This document shows, in pieces, positions 1-5,903 of a stretch of DNA of 6,187 nt (positions are counted from its first letter, which is position 1; every line of letters starts with the position of its first letter). The DNA comes from Elusimicrobiota bacterium. Its GTDB lineage: Bacteria; Elusimicrobiota; Elusimicrobia; 2-01-FULL-59-12; JACPXA01. Below the pieces are notes generated by a model. The model was not told where the DNA came from and did no database searches. It saw only the letters and a list, made by a program, of their open reading frames with translations. The stretch spans positions 1 through 6,187 of the forward strand of contig JACPXA010000093.1 of the NCBI GenBank assembly GCA_016196785.1, written 5' to 3'. A program made the translations under genes and the position numbers.

Positions 1-240
1 ACCCTGCTTCACTACCGCGGCTATATGAGACAGGAACCCATGGCCCTTCTGACGACCCTTTCTCCACGTACCCTGAAACAGGCCGAAGCGATGGCTAAAG
101 CCTACCGGAAGCGCTGGAAGATCGAAAACTACCTCCAGTTCATCAAGGGACGGTTCCGTCTCGAGGACGTGATGATCAAGCTCCCGAAACGTGTGGACGG
201 ACTCCTTGCCCTCGTTCTCATCGCAAGCGCTTTTGTGATG
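1..240 (+). mobile_element. IS4-type DDE transposase remnant (C-terminal end only)
   Basis: Counting from the ATG at 25, the translation contains Y27, R30, E34 and K41. This spacing is exactly the Y-(2)-R-(3)-E-(6)-K signature of the IS4 superfamily, where E34 (codon 124-126) would be the catalytic Glu of the DDE triad. Around it, AYRKRWKIENYLQFIKGRF followed by LEDV is typical of the region after the catalytic Glu. The two catalytic Asp residues would lie left of the window. No transposase stop codon and no terminal inverted repeat can be seen before the frame becomes glycosyltransferase-like, so the right end of the element is missing. The right boundary is uncertain. The hydrophobic stretch at about 200-240 would fit either the transposase tail or the first membrane helix of the next protein, so the junction lies somewhere in roughly 190-240. 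The IS4 superfamily call is firm, but the exact family is not resolved. Confidence 0.75.
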
Positions 241-1059
241 AAGGGGCTTCCCCTGTCTCTCTTTCCGATTACCGCCCATCGGTCCGATATGTTACCGATT
301 CTGAAGGAAGGGGCGCTCAGCCTGCTCCATGGGGACAATCCGTACCAGTATTATCTCCTCGACAACGGCGCGAGGACCCAAAATGTGCGACTGCCTGGTC
401 TCATGATGGCGTATCTCCCGGCGGCCGTTGCAGGTGTTGACCTCAGATGGGTGACATTGGCGTTTGAACTGGCCATCGTCCTCATGGTACTCTTTCACTT
501 CCGAGGCGCCTTCAAACAGGGGGAGGTGCCCTGGGAGATCCTCTGGGCCATGACGGGGTTTCTGCTCCTTCCCTATTGGCACTATCGCCACGAGCTGTAC
601 GAAACACCCTTTTGGTCCTTGCTGCTCGTCACCCTGTTCGCGCTGGCGAGGGGGCGTGGCTGGGGATTCACGCTCGGCGTCGGGGCGATGGTGGGGACCC
701 ATCAATGGGGATGGCTCTTTGCACCGTTTTTGCTGCTGAGTTGGTGCCGAATGAAAGGATGGAAAGCCATGGGATGGAGTGGCCTTGGTGCACTGGTGGT
801 GGGTGGACTGATCCTGGCCGTTGGGATCAGATCGCATGTCAGGGAATTTTATGAACATGTGTTCGGGTTCTATATCAAACGGTTCAAAATCAATGAGCTG
901 TACCCCATGAGCCTCTACTTCGCCCCTTGGTTCATCAAATGGAACCTGACGCGTTGGCTCTTCCCCATCCAATGTCTGCTGCAAGTCCCCCTGTTAGCAC
1001 TGGCCTACCGCTATGGCCGTCGGATGAGTGCGCTGGCAGGCATCCTGGCACTCTCGTAG
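1..1059 (+). CDS. Chimeric open frame: transposase C-terminus fused to a membrane glycosyltransferase, open at the left edge
   Basis: One uninterrupted frame runs from the window edge to a TAG at 1057-1059. The first in-frame ATG is at 25, but the eight codons before it are also open and continue naturally into the protein, so the true start is probably outside the window. Numbering from that ATG, residues 1 to about 60-70 are transposase-like. Residues from about 73 onward are a hydrophobic, multi-pass glycosyltransferase-like sequence. The two parts belong to unrelated protein classes, and I know of no natural family that joins them. The frame is best read as a fusion made by an insertion-sequence event followed by deletion, or as an assembly chimera. 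A functional product is unlikely, because both halves lack essential parts: the transposase lacks everything after its C-terminal motif, and the glycosyltransferase lacks its own start and its last membrane segment. Confidence 0.7.
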   Translation, partial: TLLHYRGYMRQEPMALLTTLSPRTLKQAEAMAKAYRKRWKIENYLQFIKGRFRLEDVMIKLPKRVDGLLALVLIASAFVMKGLPLSLFPITAHRSDMLPILKEGALSLLHGDNPYQYYLLDNGARTQNVRLPGLMMAYLPAAVAGVDLRWVTLAFELAIVLMVLFHFRGAFKQGEVPWEILWAMTGFLLLPYWHYRHELYETPFWSLLLVTLFALARGRGWGFTLGVGAMVGTHQWGWLFAPFLLLSWCRMKGWKAMGWSGLGALVVGGLILAVGIRSHVREFYEHVFGFYIKRFKINELYPMSLYFAPWFIKWNLTRWLFPIQCLLQVPLLALAYRYGRRMSALAGILALS

Positions 1060-1188
1060 GCTACTCTGCTCCTGTGCAACTCTGTGGCCTGGACGTATCA
1101 ATATCTGTTGGTTGTCTTTCTGCTGATTCTCGGCCTATGTTTTCGAGAATCCCCCGAATCTTCCCCTTCGAACGCCTCGTGCTTATGA
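241..1188 (+). pseudogene. Broken polytopic glycosyltransferase (GT-C / DUF2029-like), 5' truncated, with an internal TAG
   Basis: The protein is very hydrophobic, with about seven to eight likely membrane segments. These include the Leu/Val-rich runs at 445-500, 535-590, 610-655, 660-745, 770-830 and 955-1015. An early non-cytoplasmic-type loop contains SDMLPIL and then HGDNPYQYY, which resembles the first loop of polyprenyl-phosphate-sugar-dependent mannosyltransferase-like enzymes, where an Asp in this loop is catalytic. This is a family-level resemblance and the sugar cannot be told. The gene is damaged twice. Its native start and first helix are replaced by transposase sequence. A TAG at 1057-1059 also falls inside a membrane segment. 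The same frame continues as ATLLLCNSVAW and then YQYLLVVFLLILGLCF, ending at TGA 1186-1188. These 42 codons look like the authentic final helix and a short polar tail. Confidence 0.7.
1125..1151. repeat. Perfect 8-bp inverted repeat upstream of the acetyl-CoA synthetase gene
   Basis: GATTCTCG at 1125-1132 is exactly complementary to CGAGAATC at 1144-1151, with an 11-base loop between them. It lies in the tail of the broken glycosyltransferase, 75 bases before the synthetase start. There is no T-run after it, so it does not look like an intrinsic terminator. It could be an mRNA hairpin, an operator or chance. Confidence 0.4.
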
Positions 1189-1216
1189 CTTTCCCACTCT
1201 CAAGATTAATTAAGAT

Positions 1217-1220
1217 GAGG
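1217..1220 (+). promoter_or_regulatory. Ribosome binding site that decides the acetyl-CoA synthetase start
   Basis: GAGG at 1217-1220, inside GAGGGGG, sits six bases before the ATG at 1227. The upstream in-frame ATG at 1215 has only an AT-rich AATTAAG before it, and its own codon overlaps this Shine-Dalgarno-like run. The start at 1227 is therefore preferred. The frame stays open further left to 927, but that part runs across the glycosyltransferase sequence in another frame and is not protein-like for this family. Confidence 0.65.
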
Positions 1221-1226
1221 GGGATT

Positions 1227-3215
1227 ATGAGTCCAAGGAAATCTGAGCAGGGGGAACGTCTCCTGTTCAGACCACCAAAGGCAATCAGTCGGGGGGCGTA
1301 CATTAAGAGTCAGAAAGAATATGAACGGTTGTACCAGGAGTCGGTGCGGCGGCCGGAGCGGTTTTGGGCGAGGCAGGCGGCGGAGCATCTTCATTGGTTT
1401 AAGAAGTGGAAGAAGGTCCTCACCCATGACTTTACACGAATTGGAGAGGTCGAAACCCCGTATTGTCAGTTCTTCGTTGGGGGGAAACTGAACGCGTCGG
1501 CTAACTGCCTGGATCGGCATCTGAGTTCCTGGCGGCGGAACAAGGCCGCCGTCATCTGGGTGGGCGAGGGAGAAGGGGAGTCACGGACGCTGACCTATCA
1601 AGAGCTCCATACTCAAGTGTGTCGGTTGGCTAATGTCTTAACGAAACACGGCGTACAGCGAGGCGACCGGGTCATGATCTTTCTGCCCATGATCCCCGAG
1701 CTTCCAATGGCGCTTTTGGCCTGCGCCCGGATCGGGGCCATCCACTCGGTCGTGTTTTCGGCGTTCAGCGCCGAGGCGTTGAAGGAACGGACCTTGGACT
1801 GCGATGCCACGATGGTCATTACGGCAGACGTCGGGTTCCATGGTGGCAAGGTCATTGAGCTCAAAGCCAAGGTGGATGAAGCGCTCCGCGGGTGCCCGCG
1901 GGTCAAGAAGGTGCTCGTCTTTCGCCGAGCTAAGGCCCAGGTGGCGATGACCCCCAACCGAGACTTCTGGTGGCATGAGGAGATGAAAGATCCCGCTGTT
2001 GAACGCCCGTGCCCCCCGGCGATCATGGATGCTGAAGATCCGCTGTTTATACTGTACACCAGCGGGTCTACCGGTAAACCGAAAGGCGTCCTGCATACCA
2101 CTGGCGGATATCTGCTCTACGCCCATCTGACCGCCAAATGGATCTTTGACCTCAAGGATGATGACCTGTTCTGGTGTACCGCCGACATTGGGTGGGTCAC
2201 CGGCCACTCCTACGTGGTCTATGGCCCGCTCTCCAATGGGGCGACGGTGCTCATGTATGAGGGGATCCCCACCTACCCACAGCCCGACAGGTTCTGGCAG
2301 ATCATCAAGCAACATCGAGTCAGCGTGTTCTATACCGCCCCCACGGCGATCCGGGCGCTGATGCGGCTGGGGGATGAGTGGCCTTCAAGGCATGACCTCT
2401 CCAGCCTCCGCATCCTTGGTAGTGTGGGGGAGCCCATCAACCCGGCGGCGTGGTTGTGGTACTATCGGGTCATCGGCGGTGGACGCTGTCCGGTGGTGGA
2501 TACCTGGTGGCAGACGGAGACTGGGGGGATCTTGATCACCCCGCTGCCGGGTGCTATCCCCACCAAACCGGGCTCTGCCTCCAAACCGTTCTTTGGCATT
2601 GTGCCAGAGATTCTCCGGGAGGACGGCTCAAAGGCCGGAACCAATGAGAAGGGATACCTCGTGATCACCAAACCCTGGCCAGGGATGCTGCGCGGCGTCT
2701 ATGGCGACCGCAAGCATGAAAACATCCGGAGAATCTATTTCGCCCGATTCCCCGGAAAGTATTCCACGGGGGATGGGTGCCTGATGGACCAGGACGGCTT
2801 TTACTGGCTCCAGGGACGCATTGATGATGTCATCAATGTCGCAGGCCACCGTCTGAGCACCGCCGAGATCGAGCATGCCTTAGTGTCCCACGAGACGGTC
2901 GCTGAGACGGCCGTCGTCGGCTACCCCCATGAACTGAAAGGGCAAGGGATCTACTGTTTCGTCACGCTGAAGAACAGCCAGAGCCCCTCCGATCATTTGG
3001 AACAAACCCTGAGGGAACATGTCCGACAACGGATTAGCCCCATCGCCACCCCGGATAAGATCCAATTTACGGATGCCCTCCCCAAAACCCGTTCCGGAAA
3101 GATCATGCGCCGCATCTTACGAAAGATCGCTGAAGGGGACGTCGGCTCGCTGGGTGACACCTCCACCTTAGCCGACCCCTCAGTGGTTGATGTCTTGGTG
3201 AAAGGCCGGAAGTAA
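1227..3215 (+). CDS. acsA: Acetyl-CoA synthetase (AMP-forming acetate--CoA ligase), 662 residues
   Basis: This cytoplasmic enzyme activates acetate with ATP to acetyl-AMP and then transfers it to CoA. The length is close to the roughly 650 residues usual for the family, and the protein is complete. From the 1227 start, the N-terminal ACS domain carries GGKLNASANCLDRHL. The phosphate-binding P-loop YTSGSTGKPKG begins at residue 277. WVTGHSY and GSVGEPINP line the acetate pocket in characterised enzymes. DTWWQTETGG begins at D425, and its second Trp (W428) is the residue that restricts the pocket to acetate or propionate. YSTGDG includes the ribose-binding Asp D516. RIDDVINVAGHR spans 531-542 at the hinge to the mobile C-terminal domain. 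PKTRSGKIMRR holds K625, equivalent to the catalytic lysine that is controlled by acetylation in Salmonella Acs. The tail GDTSTLADPSVV is also typical. All key residues are intact, so the enzyme should be active. No protein acetyltransferase or deacetylase gene is visible here. The next gene starts three bases after the stop. Confidence 0.96.
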   Translation: MSPRKSEQGERLLFRPPKAISRGAYIKSQKEYERLYQESVRRPERFWARQAAEHLHWFKKWKKVLTHDFTRIGEVETPYCQFFVGGKLNASANCLDRHLSSWRRNKAAVIWVGEGEGESRTLTYQELHTQVCRLANVLTKHGVQRGDRVMIFLPMIPELPMALLACARIGAIHSVVFSAFSAEALKERTLDCDATMVITADVGFHGGKVIELKAKVDEALRGCPRVKKVLVFRRAKAQVAMTPNRDFWWHEEMKDPAVERPCPPAIMDAEDPLFILYTSGSTGKPKGVLHTTGGYLLYAHLTAKWIFDLKDDDLFWCTADIGWVTGHSYVVYGPLSNGATVLMYEGIPTYPQPDRFWQIIKQHRVSVFYTAPTAIRALMRLGDEWPSRHDLSSLRILGSVGEPINPAAWLWYYRVIGGGRCPVVDTWWQTETGGILITPLPGAIPTKPGSASKPFFGIVPEILREDGSKAGTNEKGYLVITKPWPGMLRGVYGDRKHENIRRIYFARFPGKYSTGDGCLMDQDGFYWLQGRIDDVINVAGHRLSTAEIEHALVSHETVAETAVVGYPHELKGQGIYCFVTLKNSQSPSDHLEQTLREHVRQRISPIATPDKIQFTDALPKTRSGKIMRRILRKIAEGDVGSLGDTSTLADPSVVDVLVKGRK

Positions 3216-3218
3216 GCA

Positions 3219-4502
3219 ATGAAGAAAAACCCCGGCTCCCCTAAAAGGTTTCTTGTTTCCTGGCTGAGGTTTCTGCCTGCGATGGCATACGTCGGATGGA
3301 ACCCCCTGGCCGTGGAGGCACGCCCCACCACACAACTCATTGGCAATGCCAGTGTCCTAGGTGGGCAGTTCCGTTTTGAACGGAATTCCCCGTCGTCCGG
3401 GGCACTTGCCAGCTTGACCTTGAGTCCAGTGGTGTCCTTCAGCGACCGGCGGACGCTGGTCCCGATCTATGCCTTTAACTACCGCGGGTTCCGCGATGTC
3501 TTGGATGTGATTGGCGGAGGGACGCTCTTCCAGCAAACCCTTGAAAACCAGGGGGTCCTGAAATGGGTGGAGCAATTTGACGGGGGCCGATGGGCGGTCA
3601 AACCCTTTGTCAGCTTTAAATCGGTCCTGTATCGTGAGACGACAAATGAAGACTGGGGAAAGGGGTTGTTTGACTACAATCGGGTGGGCACAGGGGGCAA
3701 CGCCACCCGTCGCCTGGCTGAACAAGGGTACATCCCGCGTTCCGTAGGCATGGGATATGCGTTTTACTCGACAACCTATCCCAACTTTCGCTCGCTCGCC
3801 AGTCAATTCGGGAGGGAGTTCGATGTCCCTCAGCCCGGGAGTAAAGTTCTCAACAATCAGGTCCATCAAGGGACGCTCGAAAGCGAATGGAGGATGACCC
3901 CGAAGGTCCGAGCGGACGCAAGCCTCTTGTTCAGCCGGCGATCATTTTCCGACCAACGAATTGTCCAAGAAGACGACAGCTTCAGCAGGGATACGCGAAC
4001 TGACCGCGACTTCCATCTCGAGTTCGGCGGCGTGTATCTCTTCGAACCTTTGGATATCCGTCCGGATGTCCGGGTAGGCCTCAGTGTCCGGCTGGGATAT
4101 AGTCTGGACCGCCGGTGGTCCAATCAAAACCATTTCGATGCGGATATCGCCCGCTTGAAGTTTATTCCGAACTTCTACGATTTTATCCAACAGGGCATTT
4201 CAGTCACCACCCAATGGGTGCTGGCTCCCTGGCCGGTGAATCTTTCGGCCCGTTACACGTTTGAACGGCGCAATTATAGCGACCGGCTGATTCAAAACCA
4301 GGGCGGGGCGTATGGCACGGACCCTATTCACCAAAACTCGCATGTGGTGACAACCAACCTCAGCTATCGTCTCTGGAAGGGGCTGAACCTGCGAATCGTG
4401 GGCAACGTGCGTGACTCAACGTCGAACACGCAGTTTGAACGATTTTTCCGATACAATTTTAAATCCGCCAGTTACTTCGGCGGGATGACCTATGAGTTTT
4501 AA
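3219..4502 (+). CDS. Outer-membrane beta-barrel protein of unknown function, 427 residues
   Basis: The N-terminus has a basic start (MKKNPGSPKR), a hydrophobic stretch at 11-32 and a probable signal peptidase I site after AVEA (residue 34). The hydrophobic core is interrupted by R17, which makes the signal peptide somewhat unusual. The mature part is rich in alternating polar/aromatic segments, Arg/Tyr/Phe-rich loops and Asn. It ends in GGMTYEF, and the terminal Phe with alternating residues is the usual beta-barrel insertion signal. No periplasmic plug, TonB box or peptidoglycan-binding domain is visible. An internal repetition is suggested by RRSFSDQRIVQ (240-250) and RRNYSDRLIQNQ (350-361), each followed by a similar strand pattern and an SN-containing turn. 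The ATG at 3219 is preceded by GGAAG at 3208-3212, which overlaps the end of the synthetase gene and implies co-translation. The substrate or role cannot be told: it may be a porin or a surface-exposed barrel. Confidence 0.8.
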   Translation: MKKNPGSPKRFLVSWLRFLPAMAYVGWNPLAVEARPTTQLIGNASVLGGQFRFERNSPSSGALASLTLSPVVSFSDRRTLVPIYAFNYRGFRDVLDVIGGGTLFQQTLENQGVLKWVEQFDGGRWAVKPFVSFKSVLYRETTNEDWGKGLFDYNRVGTGGNATRRLAEQGYIPRSVGMGYAFYSTTYPNFRSLASQFGREFDVPQPGSKVLNNQVHQGTLESEWRMTPKVRADASLLFSRRSFSDQRIVQEDDSFSRDTRTDRDFHLEFGGVYLFEPLDIRPDVRVGLSVRLGYSLDRRWSNQNHFDADIARLKFIPNFYDFIQQGISVTTQWVLAPWPVNLSARYTFERRNYSDRLIQNQGGAYGTDPIHQNSHVVTTNLSYRLWKGLNLRIVGNVRDSTSNTQFERFFRYNFKSASYFGGMTYEF

Positions 4503-5271
4503 GTTCCGCACGTTCGTCCTGGTCATGATATCCCTTGCCTTGGCGGGGTCTTCTCCCAGCCACGCCGTACAGAGGGACCCGCTTGAGGCGATTTGGTCCA
4601 CATACCCCTCCCTGCCTGTGACGATCCGCCAAGGCCTCACCGCACTTTTCCAGCAAGCCCAGCGAGAAAGATTGCCGACCGAGTTACTGACCAAACGGCT
4701 CCTGGAAGGGCTGGCCAAACGGGTAGATCCCACACTCCTTACCCATCGGCTTGAAGTGCTACTGGGTCAACTACGAGCCGGTCGTGCGCTCCTGAACGAG
4801 TTGAATCTAGAAAGCTCCGCAGTCAACGACCCGCCCTGCATCCAGGGGATCGCGACCCTCTTGGATTGGGGGATCTCTTCTGGCACCGTCCGTCAAGTTC
4901 ACGCCATGTGGGCCAAGCCGCCCACTTGCCCGGCTCTGCTGAGGGCTACGGAGTGGAATTTTGTCACGGAGAAAGATGGTATCCCGTGGCCGCATCGGGC
5001 TGAACTGCTGCATCAGGCGGCCGCCTCAACTTCTGTTGAGCGCCTTCCCTTCCTATGGATGAAAGGACGGACCCTCGGGTTGGGGGCGCGACAGGTGCTG
5101 GCGATTCTCAAGAAGGATTTCCACGCCGGCCAGTCTGAAGCGCAGATCCTCGCTGATTTTGAACGGGTGGCAGAAATCCTGGCTGATGTTGAGGGCGTTA
5201 GTGAACCGCTCCTTCCGGGGTCGAGGGAGGAAGAACGCATTCGTCAACGACTCGGCACCACCCCCCCCTAA
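4492..5271 (+). CDS. Secreted, probably helical periplasmic protein of unknown function, 259 residues
   Basis: The N-terminus is a textbook signal peptide: MSFKFR, a hydrophobic core FVLVMISLALAG, and the cleavage motif SPSHA after residue 25. There is no lipobox Cys. The mature 234 residues look mainly alpha-helical and Leu/Arg-rich. Helix-turn units such as LLTKRLLEGLAKRVDPTLL, LDWGISSGTVRQV and GLGARQVLAILKKDF hint at a degenerate helical repeat. The mature protein has two cysteines, C116 and C146, which could form a disulfide in the periplasm. I do not recognise a named domain. The start overlaps the last 11 bases of the barrel gene (ATGAGTTTTAA), which supports translational coupling and a shared envelope role. 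The protein ends in TTPP, encoded partly by a run of eight C, immediately before the next gene. It is very likely a real secreted protein, but its function is unknown. Confidence 0.8.
   Translation: MSFKFRTFVLVMISLALAGSSPSHAVQRDPLEAIWSTYPSLPVTIRQGLTALFQQAQRERLPTELLTKRLLEGLAKRVDPTLLTHRLEVLLGQLRAGRALLNELNLESSAVNDPPCIQGIATLLDWGISSGTVRQVHAMWAKPPTCPALLRATEWNFVTEKDGIPWPHRAELLHQAAASTSVERLPFLWMKGRTLGLGARQVLAILKKDFHAGQSEAQILADFERVAEILADVEGVSEPLLPGSREEERIRQRLGTTPP
5261..5268 (+). repeat. C8 homopolymer at the end of the periplasmic-protein gene
   Basis: Eight consecutive C bases encode the final prolines just before the TAA at 5269-5271. A tract of this length is prone to slippage in replication and to sequencing error. 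Loss of one C would bypass the stop and add about 30 unrelated residues in another frame, running across the start of the sigma-factor gene. Confidence 0.6.
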
Positions 5272-5847
5272 GTGGTCAAAGACGAGGATCTTCTGTGGGT
5301 GCAGGCCACGCTGCAGGGCGACCGAGAGGCCTTCCGCGCCATCGTGGCAAAGTACCACCCGATGATCTTTGATCTGTGCCGGCGCACGTTGAGACAGACT
5401 CAAGAAGCGGAGGACGTGACACAGGAAGTCTTCGTCCGGGCCTTTCGGAAACTCTCCACCTACCAGCTCTCTTATAAATTCTCCACCTGGCTCTACACGG
5501 TGGCTCTCAACGTCATTCGCAACCAGCTCCGGCGCCAGCGACTGGTCCAGTTTTTCTCGCTGGACGCGGAACCAGAGGAGGGGCCGGGGCCAGAACCGTT
5601 GGATCGTCACCCCAAGCCAGAAGAAACCGCGCAACAGCAAGAGGCCAGCGCCCTCCTGGATCGCATGCTGCAAGCACTGAAACCAAAGTGGCGAACCCTC
5701 TTTCTGCTGTATTATGTGAAAGATTTGAGTTGCCAAGAGATCGCCCAGGTCATGGGGGTATCCGAAGGGGTAGTGAAGGTTTCCCTGCATCGGGCGCGGC
5801 GCCTATTGCAAGAGAAGTTTAAGGGACAATTGGATGGGGTCCTGTAA
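5272..5847 (+). CDS. ECF-type (extracytoplasmic function) RNA polymerase sigma factor, 191 residues
   Basis: The order is that of sigma-70 group 4 proteins, which have only regions 2 and 4. Region 2 spans about residues 20-91. It has the opening DEDLLWVQATLQGDREAF, then AEDVTQEVFVRAFRK (core binding) and FSTWLYTVALNVIRNQLRRQR (recognition of the -10 element). A Pro/Glu-rich linker covers about 99-123. Region 4 spans about 127-180, with the helix-turn-helix CQEIAQVMGVSEGVVKVSLHRARRLL that reads the -35 element. There is no extra C-terminal domain. The start is a GTG that directly follows the TAA of the previous gene. It has no Shine-Dalgarno sequence, and a C-rich tract lies in its place. The start is supported by the DEDLL block, which is at the usual N-terminus of the family. 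Translation probably depends on ribosomes finishing the upstream gene. The next gene is its likely anti-sigma factor. Its target promoters cannot be told from this window. Confidence 0.93.
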   Translation: MVKDEDLLWVQATLQGDREAFRAIVAKYHPMIFDLCRRTLRQTQEAEDVTQEVFVRAFRKLSTYQLSYKFSTWLYTVALNVIRNQLRRQRLVQFFSLDAEPEEGPGPEPLDRHPKPEETAQQQEASALLDRMLQALKPKWRTLFLLYYVKDLSCQEIAQVMGVSEGVVKVSLHRARRLLQEKFKGQLDGVL

Positions 5848-5894
5848 CAGGCCACCCTGTAACCTAGGAGCGGCCGAAGTGTATAGCTAAGTGC

Positions 5895-5898
5895 GAGG
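5895..5898 (+). promoter_or_regulatory. Ribosome binding site of the anti-sigma factor gene
   Basis: GAGG lies five bases before the ATG at 5904. Unlike the sigma gene, the anti-sigma gene therefore has its own good ribosome binding site and need not depend on translational coupling. Confidence 0.6.
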
Positions 5899-5903
5899 AT
5901 ACC

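Noticed and set aside
292..984. Long open frame on the minus strand (230 codons) opposite the glycosyltransferase
   Set aside because: Its translation is rich in His, Gln, Pro and Glu with no domain pattern. It is the shadow of a Leu-rich membrane gene on the other strand.
1057..1059. Programmed amber readthrough or recoded TAG in the glycosyltransferase
   Set aside because: Nothing near the TAG supports recoding. The gene is already broken at its 5' end, so a nonsense mutation is simpler.
1046..1061. Possible sigma-54 promoter (TGGCAC followed by GC)
   Set aside because: The GG-to-GC spacing is 11 rather than 10 bases, and the -12 element does not match. It is also far from the synthetase start.
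1185..1213. Possible sigma-70 promoter (ATGACT and AATTAA, 17-base spacer)
   Set aside because: Only four and three of six bases match, and transcription would begin inside the ribosome binding site of the synthetase gene.
927..1226. N-terminal extension of the acetyl-CoA synthetase frame up to an ATG at 927
   Set aside because: This part overlaps the glycosyltransferase sequence in another frame, has no resemblance to the family, and would make the enzyme about 100 residues too long. The ATG at 1227 has GAGG at the right distance.
3296..3304. GGAACC resembling an ECF -35 element inside the barrel gene
   Set aside because: Such short matches recur by chance (another lies near 942), and no matching -10 element at 16-17 bases could be supported.
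5053..5790. Long open frame on the minus strand (245 codons) opposite the sigma factor
   Set aside because: It lies exactly opposite two well-supported genes and has no recognisable motif or plausible start context.
5841..5863. CCTGTAAC direct repeat (5841-5848 and 5856-5863) and the small palindrome CCTGTAACAGG after the sigma gene
   Set aside because: It is too short to call an operator or terminator, no T-run follows, and one copy contains the sigma stop codon.
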